In this document: piece by piece, positions 36,756-44,554 of the stretch | How positions within the stretch are numbered: position 1 is the first letter of the stretch | How the letters are laid out: each line of letters starts with the position of its first letter | NCBI RefSeq assembly: GCF_043729335.1 | Contig: NZ_JAYTLQ010000010.1 | Span: 62,001 to 126,000 of the forward strand | Direction of reading: 5' to 3' | Length of the DNA: 64,000 bases | Source: Crenothrix sp043729335 | GTDB taxonomy: Bacteria; Pseudomonadota; Gammaproteobacteria; Methylococcales; Methylomonadaceae | Notes under the pieces: generated by a model | The model's database searches: none | Seen by the model: the letters and a program-made list of their open reading frames with translations, nothing else | Told to the model about the DNA's origin: nothing | Program-made: the position numbers and the translations under genes

Positions 36756-37919
36756 CTATTTGTTGGCCTTATACCCATCAGTGAGGGTTTTAAGGAAGGC
36801 GACTATGTCCTTTATCTCTTCGGCATTCAGGTTGAGTTCGCCCAACTCATCAATATTTACATTTTGGGCAATTTCTGGCTTTGGCCAGCAGGCCTGTTTA
36901 AGGGCATCAGCTTCGGTAACCCACATCTTTTTGCAAAGTGGCTTTATGTCACGGTGACTGTAAAAATCTACCACTGCCTCCAGTGTTTTGAAGTAACCGT
37001 TATGCATATAAGGCTCGGTTTTAGCAATGTTACGCAGTGTAGGTACTTTAAATTTGCCATTTTCGGCGGGCTCATGGACAAAATTGCCCAAGCCTTTGTC
37101 TACAAATTTGCGGCCTTCTGGATTGAGTCTGCCAGGTAATTGATAAAAAGGATTATTGGGATTTGGAGGCACACCTAAATTATCATAAGAAAAATCAGTA
37201 AACAATGGCGGTGTGCCGTCTTCTGATGGCCTGCTAGGGTGACAGGCTGCGCAATTACCTTTATCATCTTCTTCAAAAAGTTTTTTACCGCGCATTTCCT
37301 GAGCGGTAAAAGAGGTTTTACCGGCCAGAAAATAATCATATTTAGAACTGAAAGGCTGGAATATTGAGGTGCGTTCAAAGGCGGCAATTGCATCGGCAAT
37401 TTTATTATAAGCCGTATTGGCGTTGTTGAACGCATTGATACCGTAAACCTGGGTAAACAGTTTTGCGTAGCTGGCTTTACGCACTTTGTTGACGACAGTG
37501 CTTTTGTTAGGGTTGGCCATTTCAAGTGGATTAAGAAACGGGCCTTTCGCCTGCTCTGCTAAGGTTGCGGCACGGCCATCAAGAAATTGTCCGCCGATGT
37601 ACAGGCCTTCTTTGTTGTCGTAATGAAAGGGCGGGCTGAAAGCGGTATAAAGTGCCATGGGTGTATTGCGGCTGCCTTTAAGGTGGGGCAATGCACCGTC
37701 AGAAGTCGGCTGGTTTTTATCAGGATCGATAAAAAATGTTTTGGGGTCATGGCAACTGCCGCACGCTTGGCCGGCTGGCGAAGAAAGATTGGTATCAAAA
37801 AATAATTGCCGGCCCAGTTTTTCTTTGGCTGTTAAAGCGCTGGTTTTGGATACGACAAATTCACCCGCATTGGCAACAAAAGCTATGGTAAGGAAAAACA
37901 GACCTATACCCCGATTCAT
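36756..37919 (-). CDS. Di-heme cytochrome c peroxidase / MauG-family protein
   Basis: Two c-type heme sites are present: CGSCH (about residue 55) and CAACH (about residue 210). FDTNLSSPAGQACGSCHDP, GAPLHLKGSRNTPMALY-like spacing and KVPTLRNIAKTEPYMHNGYF are typical of the CCP/MauG family. The signal peptide MNRGIGLFFLTIAFVANA places it in the periplasm, and I take the start at 37919 for that reason (an in-frame ATG at 37967 would spoil the signal). Family members reduce peroxide or oxidise protein residues through bis-Fe(IV). The porin gene lies 148 bp upstream on the same strand, behind a Fur-box-like site. Confidence 0.9.
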   Translation of the reverse strand: MNRGIGLFFLTIAFVANAGEFVVSKTSALTAKEKLGRQLFFDTNLSSPAGQACGSCHDPKTFFIDPDKNQPTSDGALPHLKGSRNTPMALYTAFSPPFHYDNKEGLYIGGQFLDGRAATLAEQAKGPFLNPLEMANPNKSTVVNKVRKASYAKLFTQVYGINAFNNANTAYNKIADAIAAFERTSIFQPFSSKYDYFLAGKTSFTAQEMRGKKLFEEDDKGNCAACHPSRPSEDGTPPLFTDFSYDNLGVPPNPNNPFYQLPGRLNPEGRKFVDKGLGNFVHEPAENGKFKVPTLRNIAKTEPYMHNGYFKTLEAVVDFYSHRDIKPLCKKMWVTEADALKQACWPKPEIAQNVNIDELGELNLNAEEIKDIVAFLKTLTDGYKANK

Positions 37920-38114
37920 TGTAAGTTTCAGCTGGGCCGAGTTGATTTGGTTTTGTGTGTATCTCATAGGTGTTTTTCAAAGGTCGAAAACGATCAAGGG
38001 CTTTATTATTTTTGAGCAGACGACTGTGTTTACATTTTGCTGACTTCCTGGTGTTTTGGATCAAGAAGTCGATAAATATTGGAATGATGTACTACAGCCA
38101 GCAAGCTATGGGCT

Positions 38115-39533
38115 TTAAAAAATAAAGCCAAACCCCAAGTTAAAATCGTCAGACAACGGATTTGTATTCTCATCCTTGGCTATGCGGTTACGGTAATCGG
38201 CCTTAATGACTACATTTGGTATGGGTTTGTATTGCAAACCGACTTGAAAAATCTCCCAATCCTGGTGCGGGTCATCTGCTAATACCCCTACGCTTCCGGG
38301 TGCTTGAGCCACGGTATCCAGGGTTTCATAACGGAAAAACGGTGCTAAATATTGGCTGCTGTCTGCGAACAGCAAGGGCATTACGTCATAGCCCAGTTCA
38401 GCATACCAACCGAAGCTCTCCGACCCAACCACTTCGCCTTTAGCTTGGCTGAGTAGGTCTGCATCGTTAATATGCCCCCAAGAACCCAAGGTACGAAATT
38501 CCAGGCCACGGTATTTCCATTGCAGATGGCCTTCGTAAAGCTGGGTGAAAACATCGGCTTTTTTACCGGCAAACGCTTGGTTTTGCCCTGAGTTACCCAC
38601 ATAAGCTGAGCCGCCGACCGAGAGTCCGGGTACTTGGGGTGGCGCGTAGTCTAATCGGGCAATGTAGCCGAAATTTTCGGCTTTGGCTTCAGTGCCGCTG
38701 CCCCGGCCTTCCCGAATACCAGAAGAGCCAAATTCTTTAGCGTTTAAACCGTTGGTTACGTAGGTAGTATAGGTTAAATTGGGCAGCAATTCGCCAAACA
38801 AGCCTAAGCCTACTTCGCGCCAGGTGCTGGGGATGATGCGTTGCTCCACTTCAGGTCTATTATTACCGAAGTAAAATGGCGGTTCGTGGATGGTGTTGAT
38901 AAAGCCCATAGGCATCAGTACCAAACCAGCGCGGATATTGGCCATGGGGTCAAAGAAAAAATCCAGTGCGGCAAATTCTACTGAGACTTCACCTTTTTCC
39001 TCAGAACCTTCGCCGGTTGAGCCGTGTTCAAATTCAATCTCACTGTTAAACAGGATGTGGTCGGTGAATTTGTAGCCTGCATATAGTACGATGCGTTCCA
39101 GATCAGCATTGTCGATGTCCGCGCCTTTGTCGCCAACGCGTGCTTGGTAACTGGCCTGGCCGTAACCGCCTATCGAAAGCCCTTTGCCGACCTGATAGAT
39201 TTTAGAAGCCGCAGGCCCCAAGCCATACGCACTTTTGTATTTGGCTTCTTCCGGAATAGCCAAATTGGTGCGGAGCTTTTCCACTTCCTGGCTCAGCACG
39301 TTGGTTTTGCGTTCCAGGTTTTTGACATCGGTGCTGGCGGGTTTAGTGGCGACAGCAGTATCGGGTGGCGCTTTATTGGCGCGTAACTCATCGATTTGTT
39401 TTTGCTGTGTCTGGATGATTTTCCACATATCTTCGACGGTGGCCGGCTTTTCTAAAGCACCCGCAGAAAAACTGAATGTCACGCAGCTTGCGAGTATGCC
39501 TCGGCGTAATAAGGTTTTAGTCATCATATCCAT
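38115..39533 (-). CDS. Porin-like outer-membrane beta-barrel with N-terminal coiled coil
   Basis: A signal peptide (GILASCVTFSFSAGALE) is followed by a short coiled coil (VEDMWKIIQTQQKQIDELRANK, then DVKNLERKTNVLSQEVEKL), an arrangement common in trimeric porins. The rest alternates polar and hydrophobic residues in strand-turn fashion (GKGLSIGGYGQASYQAR, AGYKFTDHILFNSEIEFEHG) and ends with FNLGFGFIF, the terminal Phe of outer-membrane barrels. It resembles phosphate-selective porin O/P-like proteins but lacks a decisive motif, so the substrate is open. A Fur-box-like site lies about 60 bp before the start. Confidence 0.83.
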   Translation of the reverse strand: MDMMTKTLLRRGILASCVTFSFSAGALEKPATVEDMWKIIQTQQKQIDELRANKAPPDTAVATKPASTDVKNLERKTNVLSQEVEKLRTNLAIPEEAKYKSAYGLGPAASKIYQVGKGLSIGGYGQASYQARVGDKGADIDNADLERIVLYAGYKFTDHILFNSEIEFEHGSTGEGSEEKGEVSVEFAALDFFFDPMANIRAGLVLMPMGFINTIHEPPFYFGNNRPEVEQRIIPSTWREVGLGLFGELLPNLTYTTYVTNGLNAKEFGSSGIREGRGSGTEAKAENFGYIARLDYAPPQVPGLSVGGSAYVGNSGQNQAFAGKKADVFTQLYEGHLQWKYRGLEFRTLGSWGHINDADLLSQAKGEVVGSESFGWYAELGYDVMPLLFADSSQYLAPFFRYETLDTVAQAPGSVGVLADDPHQDWEIFQVGLQYKPIPNVVIKADYRNRIAKDENTNPLSDDFNLGFGFIF

Positions 39534-39589
39534 GTTATTGCCTGTATTTTAATATTTTTGTAAATTATAAGGTAAACGTTTATAAAGAT

Positions 39590-39608
39590 GCAAATGATTC
39601 TTATTAGC
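39590..39608 (-). promoter_or_regulatory. Putative Fur box upstream of the porin-MauG operon
   Basis: GCAAATGATTCTTATTAGC on the + strand resembles the Fur consensus (GATAATGATAATCATTATC) and the other two sites in this block. It lies 57 bp before the porin start codon, a suitable place for repression when iron is plentiful. Confidence 0.55.
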
Positions 39609-39624
39609 TATCGTAATAAGGTGC

Positions 39625-39720
39625 GGACACATAGAGTGCTAACCAGAGCTTAAGTTTAGAGAGGTTGGAAGCTTGCTGGGCGTTGGCCGCTTAAGCCCTG
39701 GCCAGCATTCTATAGGTCCA
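39625..39720. repeat. Palindromic element, copy A (about 96 bp)
   Basis: The outer arms (39625-39653 and 39690-39719) pair with about 80 percent identity around the cores CCAGAGCTTAAG and CTTAAGCCCTGG. The same architecture and much of the sequence recurs at 41108-41199. It begins about 65 bp 3' of the stop of the minus-strand periplasmic-protein gene, between that gene and the Fur-box of the porin. Confidence 0.7.
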
Positions 39721-39783
39721 GTCTGGGTTGCCTAATGTTTGGCAACCGAGTTTTTTGGGCTTCGACAGCTTGGATTAACAGCC

Positions 39784-40839
39784 CTATTTTTTAGGCAGGC
39801 TCTTTAAAAAGCCCCGCAATTCGGGCTTGCCCCAAAATTGCCCCACCAATACTTGTTGGGTTGTTGCGACGGCTTCCAATGCGGCTTTTTTGGTTTCAGC
39901 GCTATTGCCCTTGTCATACTCAGCCAATGCGGTTCTTAATGGGCCAATAGCATTAATGTATCTTCCGAATGCTTCCAGTGTCGGCTGTAAAACAGTGAGA
40001 GCCGATGTGGCTGGCGCATTTTTTGCCAATGCGAGGCTTATAGCATTCAGCTTGGTTAGATTGTCCTTATCGGCTTCCGTAATGGCCAGTTTTTTCAAAT
40101 TAGAGGTTCTTGCCGCCGCGTTTACTAGACCAACACCAAAGCCGTAGCGAGTAATGAGCTTATTGAGTGCCTGGGTCATGTCTTCCACAGTGGCATTAGG
40201 CTTGGAAAATACCTTCTCTGCATTCGCTAAGGTGGTTTCAATATCATCGCCAGCGGTTGTAGAGCGGGCATCTATTAAATGGGCGACTGCCGGAAAGCCT
40301 TGTTTAAAACGTGTCAGGCTGGCCTTGGCTTGCGTCAAATTTAACGAGGCCGGGTTAAGTGCATCCCTGGCCACATAAAGGGATTTGCTTCTTAGGCCAC
40401 GCAACGGAACTAGGTGATCAAATAAGGTGCTGAGTTTAGGCGGGGCTTTTGCCATTTGGATGGCGGCGTTTAAGTCTTCTTTTAAGTGAGCCGCTTGCTT
40501 ACGGAGCAAAGGGAAATTCGGCTTGTCTTTGGCAAGCTCTTTGTCTATTGCAAACTGGGTATCTACTTCCATATCCCTATAAAGTGGTATGGATCTGTAA
40601 TTAACATAGACTTCTAAACCTTGCCATTTGGCTTCATATTCTTTACTGGCTTTTTTAGCTTTAGCGATGTTTTTTTTGGCAATAGCCTGATCCCATTGGC
40701 TAATAAAAGGGTATAAAGATTTTAACGTGGTGACTTCATAGCTGTCTTTAGCGGATGCTGCTGAGCTATACAACAAGCTACTTGCTGTTAAAGCCAAACA
40801 AAGCGAAGTACTGGTTAATAAAAAACGTTTCTTAATCAT
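39784..40839 (-). CDS. Periplasmic helical protein, iron-regulated; possible FTR1-associated-type domain
   Basis: A signal peptide (LLTSTSLCLALTASSLLYSSAASA) leads into about 325 residues that look almost entirely helical (SLYPFISQWDQAIAKKNIAKAKKAS, KWQGLEVYVNYRSIPLYRDME). The second block recalls the periplasmic domains attached to FTR1-type iron permeases, with a W--LE--V---S--LYR--E pattern, but I am not certain of the family and no permease is next to it. A strong Fur-box-like site about 110 bp upstream supports a role under iron limitation. It is followed by the palindromic element and then the porin operon. Confidence 0.68.
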   Translation of the reverse strand: MIKKRFLLTSTSLCLALTASSLLYSSAASAKDSYEVTTLKSLYPFISQWDQAIAKKNIAKAKKASKEYEAKWQGLEVYVNYRSIPLYRDMEVDTQFAIDKELAKDKPNFPLLRKQAAHLKEDLNAAIQMAKAPPKLSTLFDHLVPLRGLRSKSLYVARDALNPASLNLTQAKASLTRFKQGFPAVAHLIDARSTTAGDDIETTLANAEKVFSKPNATVEDMTQALNKLITRYGFGVGLVNAAARTSNLKKLAITEADKDNLTKLNAISLALAKNAPATSALTVLQPTLEAFGRYINAIGPLRTALAEYDKGNSAETKKAALEAVATTQQVLVGQFWGKPELRGFLKSLPKK

Positions 40840-40946
40840 TCAGTGTATTCCTGTAAGGTTGGTGCAAAGCAAAAAAACACTCTTCCAGTTGATAAAAGGA
40901 AGTGTGGTGAGGGTAAGCAAGTGATTCGGTAACAAACGCTTATAGT

Positions 40947-40965
40947 AATGATAATGATTCTTATT
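40947..40965 (-). promoter_or_regulatory. Putative Fur box upstream of the periplasmic helical protein gene
   Basis: AATGATAATGATTCTTATT matches the Fur consensus well, with the GATAATGAT hexamer repeats in place. It lies 107 bp before the start codon at 40839. Confidence 0.72.
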
Positions 40966-41107
40966 TATATTGTCAAGGCAAAAAAATCTACGTATCCCTT
41001 GAAATATTGAAATTGAGACAGCTTGTCTATTGAAAACAACAGCTACCTGTGTGGTTAATATTTTGTCAGGCAGCTTCTAAGTACATGCTCAATGCCAACT
41101 CGACACA

Positions 41108-41199
41108 GGTATATAGACTACTGACCAGAGCTTAGGTCTGAAAGGATTTAAGCTTACGCAGCGTTATCCGATTAAGCCCTAGCCAGCAGTCTATATGCC
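41108..41199. repeat. Palindromic element, copy B (about 92 bp)
   Basis: Arms 41108-41134 and 41173-41196 pair around the cores CCAGAGCTTA and TAAGCCCTAG. Internal sequence such as AAGCTT and GCGTT is shared with copy A at 39625-39720. It begins 18 bp 3' of the stop of the minus-strand 76-aa gene. Confidence 0.7.
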
Positions 41200-41216
41200 C
41201 AGTGTATTGTAGCCAC

Positions 41217-41447
41217 TCAATGCTTAACCATTTTTAATGACGGGCGTATGGGTTTTTGTTGAGTTGGAGTTATTATTTTTTCGGCAGCTTCATTTAAAGT
41301 ATTGGCAACACCCATGAAGGCTTCCACGCTGAATTGCAACGACATATTTTGCAAGAGTACGGTCACTCTTCCACATTCTTTGCAAATAACAACGTGTCCA
41401 AACTCGGTTGTGGCTAAATATTCGTGGGCACAAGGTTTTTTATTCAT
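41217..41447 (-). CDS. Small iron-regulated protein with a possible metal-binding Cys/His set
   Basis: A 76-residue protein beginning KKPCAHEYLATTEFGHVVICKECGRVTVLLQ. The Cys and His at residues 6 and 8 with CKEC at about 22-25 form a zinc-ribbon-like half-knuckle. A helix follows (SVEAFMGVANTLNEAAEKI). I do not recognise a characterised family. It is the last gene of a three-gene minus-strand set preceded by the best Fur-box-like site in the window, with an 11-bp gap to the gene before it. A metal-sensing or metal-shuttling role is conceivable but not shown. Confidence 0.72.
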   Translation of the reverse strand: MNKKPCAHEYLATTEFGHVVICKECGRVTVLLQNMSLQFSVEAFMGVANTLNEAAEKIITPTQQKPIRPSLKMVKH

Positions 41448-41458
41448 AGATTTTTCCT

Positions 41459-41728
41459 TTATAAGTTGAATTCATAAAACTGAATAAAATCATTAAGTTG
41501 ATTTTGCATTTTGAGAGGATGCTGTTTGCTTTTTATATAGTAAGCAAGCCATGACTTTGAGCGTCTTGTGTAACGCCGCTGCTTTTTGGGCGACAATGTT
41601 AAATTGGCAAGCAAACGGTAGTGCCTGGAAACTTGTAAAGCAATACAAGGCGTTTTCAACAAGTCATATTGAGTTTTTAAATATTCAACAGCCATTAATA
41701 ACATTTTATGCGCATCTTTTTCAGTCAT
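41459..41728 (-). CDS. Small basic helical protein of the Fur-controlled set
   Basis: An 89-residue protein with the segment TPCIALQVSRHYRLLANLTLSPKKQRRYTRR and a Lys/Arg-rich middle. It looks helical and cytoplasmic. A good AAGGA ribosome site lies before the ATG at 41728. I do not recognise the family. It resembles in size and placement the small proteins that open Fur-controlled operons in pseudomonads, but that is a loose comparison only. It is 11 bp from the next gene, so both are co-transcribed. Confidence 0.65.
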   Translation of the reverse strand: MTEKDAHKMLLMAVEYLKTQYDLLKTPCIALQVSRHYRLLANLTLSPKKQRRYTRRSKSWLAYYIKSKQHPLKMQNQLNDFIQFYEFNL

Positions 41729-41746
41729 GCTGCTTTTCCTTGATGT

Positions 41747-41917
41747 TTAGATTTTTTGTCTTAGTGTTGAGTTTAGCGTGGATAACAATAATGCCCAGAC
41801 TGCTTCTTTTGTACTGATATTTAGGCACTTCAAATCCACAACATGAAGATATTTGCGCTGAATTAAGGCGGTAAAAACGGTTGGAGAAATAGCTATATGT
41901 AGCAAGTTATTTTCCAT
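41747..41917 (-). CDS. Short ORF (56 aa) between the Fur box and the small-protein genes
   Basis: On the minus strand an ATG at 41917 opens a 56-codon frame: MENNLLHIAISPTVFTALIQ, then RKYLHVVDLKCLNISTKEAV, ending LRQKI. It stops 18 bp before the ATG of the 89-aa gene and starts 28 bp after the Fur-box-like site, so its placement is that of the first gene of the operon. It is too short for common length filters. Its single Cys sits in a strand-like segment. No family recognised. A GAG-type purine stretch upstream is weak, so expression is uncertain. Confidence 0.5.
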   Translation of the reverse strand: MENNLLHIAISPTVFTALIQRKYLHVVDLKCLNISTKEAVWALLLSTLNSTLRQKI

Positions 41918-41944
41918 ACAAAACCTGAGTAATCTCTATTTAAT

Positions 41945-41968
41945 GCAAATGATAATGATTCTCATTTC
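41945..41968 (-). promoter_or_regulatory. Strong putative Fur box for the three small iron-regulated genes
   Basis: The core AAATGATAATGATTCTCATT is a near-consensus Fur site. It lies just upstream of the minus-strand short genes and about 90 bp before the plus-strand PP-loop gene, so it could in principle affect both directions. Confidence 0.75.
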
Positions 41969-42055
41969 TTATGTCAAGCAAGTTTGCCTGCTATGCCGCC
42001 AATTCTTAGGTAGTCTTCGGGTATAATAGCCACTTTTTTACAGCGTTTGGGTATC

Positions 42056-43099
42056 ATGAGTAAACAGAGAAAGGCAATAGCATTGATTTCAGGTGGACTG
42101 GATTCCATGCTGGCAGCAAGAACCATACAAGAGCAGGGCATACACGTCGAAGGCATCAATTTTTTCACCGGTTTTTGCGTAGAAGGCCATACTCATGCCA
42201 TACGCGAAAAAGACAAAGCCAAGCCTAAGCGCAATAATTCCTTGTGGGTAGCCGAGCAATTGGGCATCAAGCTGCATATTGTTGATGTCATCGAAGAATA
42301 TAAAGATGTGCTGCTCAATCCTAAACACGGTTATGGCCAGCACATGAATCCGTGTCTGGATTGCAAGATTTTCATGGTCAACAAAGCCAAGCAATGGATA
42401 GCTGAAAACGACTTCGATTTCATCATTACTGGCGAAGTGATGGGGCAACGGCCCATGTCGCAACGCAAAGCCACTATGCCGATTGTGGCCAGAGAATCCG
42501 GCGCTGACGATTTGCTGTTACGGCCTTTATGCGCCAAAAATTTACCGGCGACTTTGCCAGAGCGCGAAGGTTGGGTGGATAGGGAAAAGCTACACGATAT
42601 TACAGGCCGTTCGCGCAAACCACAAATGGCAATGGCCAAGGAATTTGGTATTGACGAGTATTCTCAGCCTGCTGGCGGCTGCTGCTTCCTGACCGATAAA
42701 TATTATTCCGCTAAATTGGTGGATTTATGGAAAGCCCGTGACAGCCGTGAATACCAGCTGGACGATGTGATGCTGTTAAAAGTCGGCAGGCACATCCGGC
42801 CACAACCGCATTACAAGATGATTGTTGCGCGTGAGGAAGGCGAAGGCCGTTTTTTGCAAGGTTATAAAAAAGACTATATCAGCATGAGTAGCACCAGTCA
42901 TCAAGGGCCTTTGGTGTTGATTGATGGCACCATTGCCGCCGAAGATTTATATCTGGCGGCTAGCATCACCGCACGTTATGGACAGGGGCGCGATGCCGAA
43001 CAAGTAGAAGTTAATGTGGTTTATCAAGATGGTGCTGAGCGTTCCTTGCATGTTAAACCCATGCTTGAGCAAGATATTCCCAAAGCGTGGTTTGTATGA
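42056..43099 (+). CDS. PP-loop ATP-pyrophosphatase, thiouridylase-like (MnmA/ThiI-related)
   Basis: The PP-loop ALISGGLDSMLAARTIQEQG is at residues about 9-28. Two cysteine motifs follow: NPCLDCKIFMVNKA (about residue 100) and PAGGCCFLTDKYYSAKL (about 205), resembling the MnmA-like adenylating sulfur transferases. The C-terminal 120 residues (LDDVMLLKVGRHIRPQPHYKM...) form a separate domain. It should adenylate a substrate, probably a tRNA base, and insert sulfur. The stop overlaps the start of a TusA-like gene, so the sulfur donor is probably encoded next door. A TATAAT at 42022-42027 may be its -10 box. I chose ATG 42056 over TTG 42047. Canonical mnmA is probably elsewhere. Confidence 0.82.
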   Translation: MSKQRKAIALISGGLDSMLAARTIQEQGIHVEGINFFTGFCVEGHTHAIREKDKAKPKRNNSLWVAEQLGIKLHIVDVIEEYKDVLLNPKHGYGQHMNPCLDCKIFMVNKAKQWIAENDFDFIITGEVMGQRPMSQRKATMPIVARESGADDLLLRPLCAKNLPATLPEREGWVDREKLHDITGRSRKPQMAMAKEFGIDEYSQPAGGCCFLTDKYYSAKLVDLWKARDSREYQLDDVMLLKVGRHIRPQPHYKMIVAREEGEGRFLQGYKKDYISMSSTSHQGPLVLIDGTIAAEDLYLAASITARYGQGRDAEQVEVNVVYQDGAERSLHVKPMLEQDIPKAWFV

Positions 43100-43326
43100 C
43101 CCGTGAAGTGCTCAATGCACGGCGCTTGTTGTGCCCGTTACCGGTAATTAGAACCCAGGATAAGGTTAAGCAAATGCAAGCGGGCGATCAGCTGGAAGTG
43201 GTTTGCACCGATCCTGGCGTGATGCAGGATATTCCTACCTGGTGCCGTATTAATGGCCATAAGGTGCTGGAACTGTTGTCAGCTGACCATGAATATACGG
43301 TGATTTTGGAAGTGGGTGGCGGGTAG
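43096..43326 (+). CDS. TusA-like sulfurtransferase
   Basis: A 76-residue protein starting with the ATGA overlap. LNARRLLCPLPVIRTQDKVKQM holds the CPxP motif whose Cys carries persulfide in TusA. GDQLEVVCTDPGVMQDIPTWCRINGHKVL is the second half of the fold, with TDPG in the usual place. TusA proteins pass sulfur to tRNA-thiolating enzymes or other acceptors in the cytoplasm. Coupling to the PP-loop gene suggests a dedicated donor-acceptor pair. Confidence 0.9.
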   Translation: MTREVLNARRLLCPLPVIRTQDKVKQMQAGDQLEVVCTDPGVMQDIPTWCRINGHKVLELLSADHEYTVILEVGGG

Positions 43327-43411
43327 GTTTTAAAAATTATTTATCCACGAAAAGCACGAAAATATCATCCTCGGTAATCCTTGATCCTAAGCCCTGTTTG
43401 GGAATTAGCGA

Positions 43412-43579
43412 TTATCGCTGCGAGAAAGCAGGTTCCAGAACGCCCCGTTTAGTTTTGTGCGGGTTGATGAATGCAGTAGCGATATTATTAATTTGATTGA
43501 TGCCTTGAGATAAATCGCGTTCTGCACGAAATCTATTTTCCCTTCGATGATATTGTTGTTCTAAACGCTCAGACAGATT
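43412..43579 (-). pseudogene. Possible gene remnant on the minus strand between tusA-like and the ATPase gene
   Basis: On the minus strand a 55-codon stretch without stops reads LSERLEQQYHRRENRFRAER and DLSQGINQINNIATAFINPH, ending PAFSQR and a TAA at 43412-43414. It has no ATG and is preceded by a TAG. The composition is protein-like and coiled-coil-like, so it may be the C-terminal relic of a gene, but chance is possible. No family recognised. Confidence 0.25.
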
Positions 43580-43594
43580 CTAAGGAGCTATAAC

Positions 43595-44554
43595 ATGAAT
43601 GATCACTTTTTAACCGACATAGAAATAGAGCAGTTTAAGTGTTTTACAGATTTTAAAGCTTCTGGATTTAAGCGCGTTAATTTGATTGGTGGGAAGAATA
43701 ATATTGGTAAGACGGCGTTTATGGAGGCTTGTTTTATTAATGTCCATGCCACAACTGTTAATGCGATGATCACAGCCATTATCATCATTAAATTCAGACG
43801 AGAAATACTTAATGTAGTTGATAGTACGGTTTCTGAACATCGTGATTATTTAGATGCTATAAAAATATTTAAAAATTCTTCTAATATAAATAATATATCG
43901 TACGAAATTATAGAAAAAAATGCTATCAAGAAATATCAATTTAATATTAATAAAAAACCTATTACTATTGATAATAAAGATTTAACTTTTACTCACAAGC
44001 TTATTGACAACATAAATTTTATCGATAATTTTGGATGGCCTAATAGAGCCGTATGTAGGGCTTATCAATCTATCCAGAAACATGACCAAGAAGATGAGTT
44101 AAATAGCTTCATACACGAATTTGACAATAATATTGATAACTTTAAAGTCATCGATGGAAAGCCACAATGTAAAACTAATGGTGAATACCGCGATATAGTA
44201 GAGTTTGGTGATGGGTTAAGGCATTATATTTCTATTATCTGTGCGCTTTATGCTTGTGAAAACGGTTATTTGTTTATTGATGAAATCGACAATGGCATAC
44301 ATTACAGCCAATTGGATAAGTTGTGGGAGCTTATTTTAACGTTGTCTAAAAAAACTAATTGCCAGTTGTTTGCGATTACGCATTCCAAAGAAATGCTGGA
44401 ATCGTTTGCACGGGTTGCTAAAAAATTGAATGATCAGGATATTAGCTATACAACGTTAGTTAAAAATAAACAGCAGGAAATTATGGCCATAACCCGCGAT
44501 TATGAAATGCTTTTAGACAGCATTGAACAAGAGCGTGAGGTTCGGGGATGGTAA
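43595..44554 (+). CDS. AAA/ABC-type ATPase of a putative two-gene defence system
   Basis: A 319-residue ATPase of the AAA_15/AAA_21 (OLD-like) class. Walker A is LIGGKNNIGKTAFMEACF; a signature-like segment is VEFGDGLRHYISIICAL; Walker B is YLFIDEIDNGIHYSQLDKLW; a switch His lies in FAITHSKEMLESFA. FIHEFDNNIDNFKVIDGK is typical of the group. ATPases of this type act with a TOPRIM nuclease, either fused (OLD) or as a separate gene (as in PARIS or AbiL). The next gene, overlapping by 7 bp, is a TOPRIM-like protein. High AT content against the flanking genes suggests transfer. An AAGGAG site precedes the ATG. Confidence 0.85.
   Translation: MNDHFLTDIEIEQFKCFTDFKASGFKRVNLIGGKNNIGKTAFMEACFINVHATTVNAMITAIIIIKFRREILNVVDSTVSEHRDYLDAIKIFKNSSNINNISYEIIEKNAIKKYQFNINKKPITIDNKDLTFTHKLIDNINFIDNFGWPNRAVCRAYQSIQKHDQEDELNSFIHEFDNNIDNFKVIDGKPQCKTNGEYRDIVEFGDGLRHYISIICALYACENGYLFIDEIDNGIHYSQLDKLWELILTLSKKTNCQLFAITHSKEMLESFARVAKKLNDQDISYTTLVKNKQQEIMAITRDYEMLLDSIEQEREVRGW

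Larger units (their letters stand above)
40840..41216. other. Intergenic gap holding a Fur-box-like site and palindrome copy B
   Basis: This 377-bp stretch separates two minus-strand transcription units. It holds the regulatory site for the downstream gene near 40950 and the repeat at 41108-41199, both listed separately. No additional frame is credible. Confidence 0.5.

Noticed and set aside
36711..37139. A 142-codon plus-strand frame opposite the MauG gene
   Set aside because: The minus strand encodes two heme motifs and conserved MauG blocks; the plus frame has no ribosome site or homology.
38115..40839. MbnP/MbnH-type copper system
   Set aside because: The di-heme protein fits the broad family, but the neighbouring periplasmic protein does not look like MbnP and the regulatory sites look Fur-like.
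41984..42027. A full sigma-70 promoter for the PP-loop gene (TTGCCT with TATAAT)
   Set aside because: The spacing of 32 bp is far too long; only the -10-like TATAAT is kept as a tentative note.
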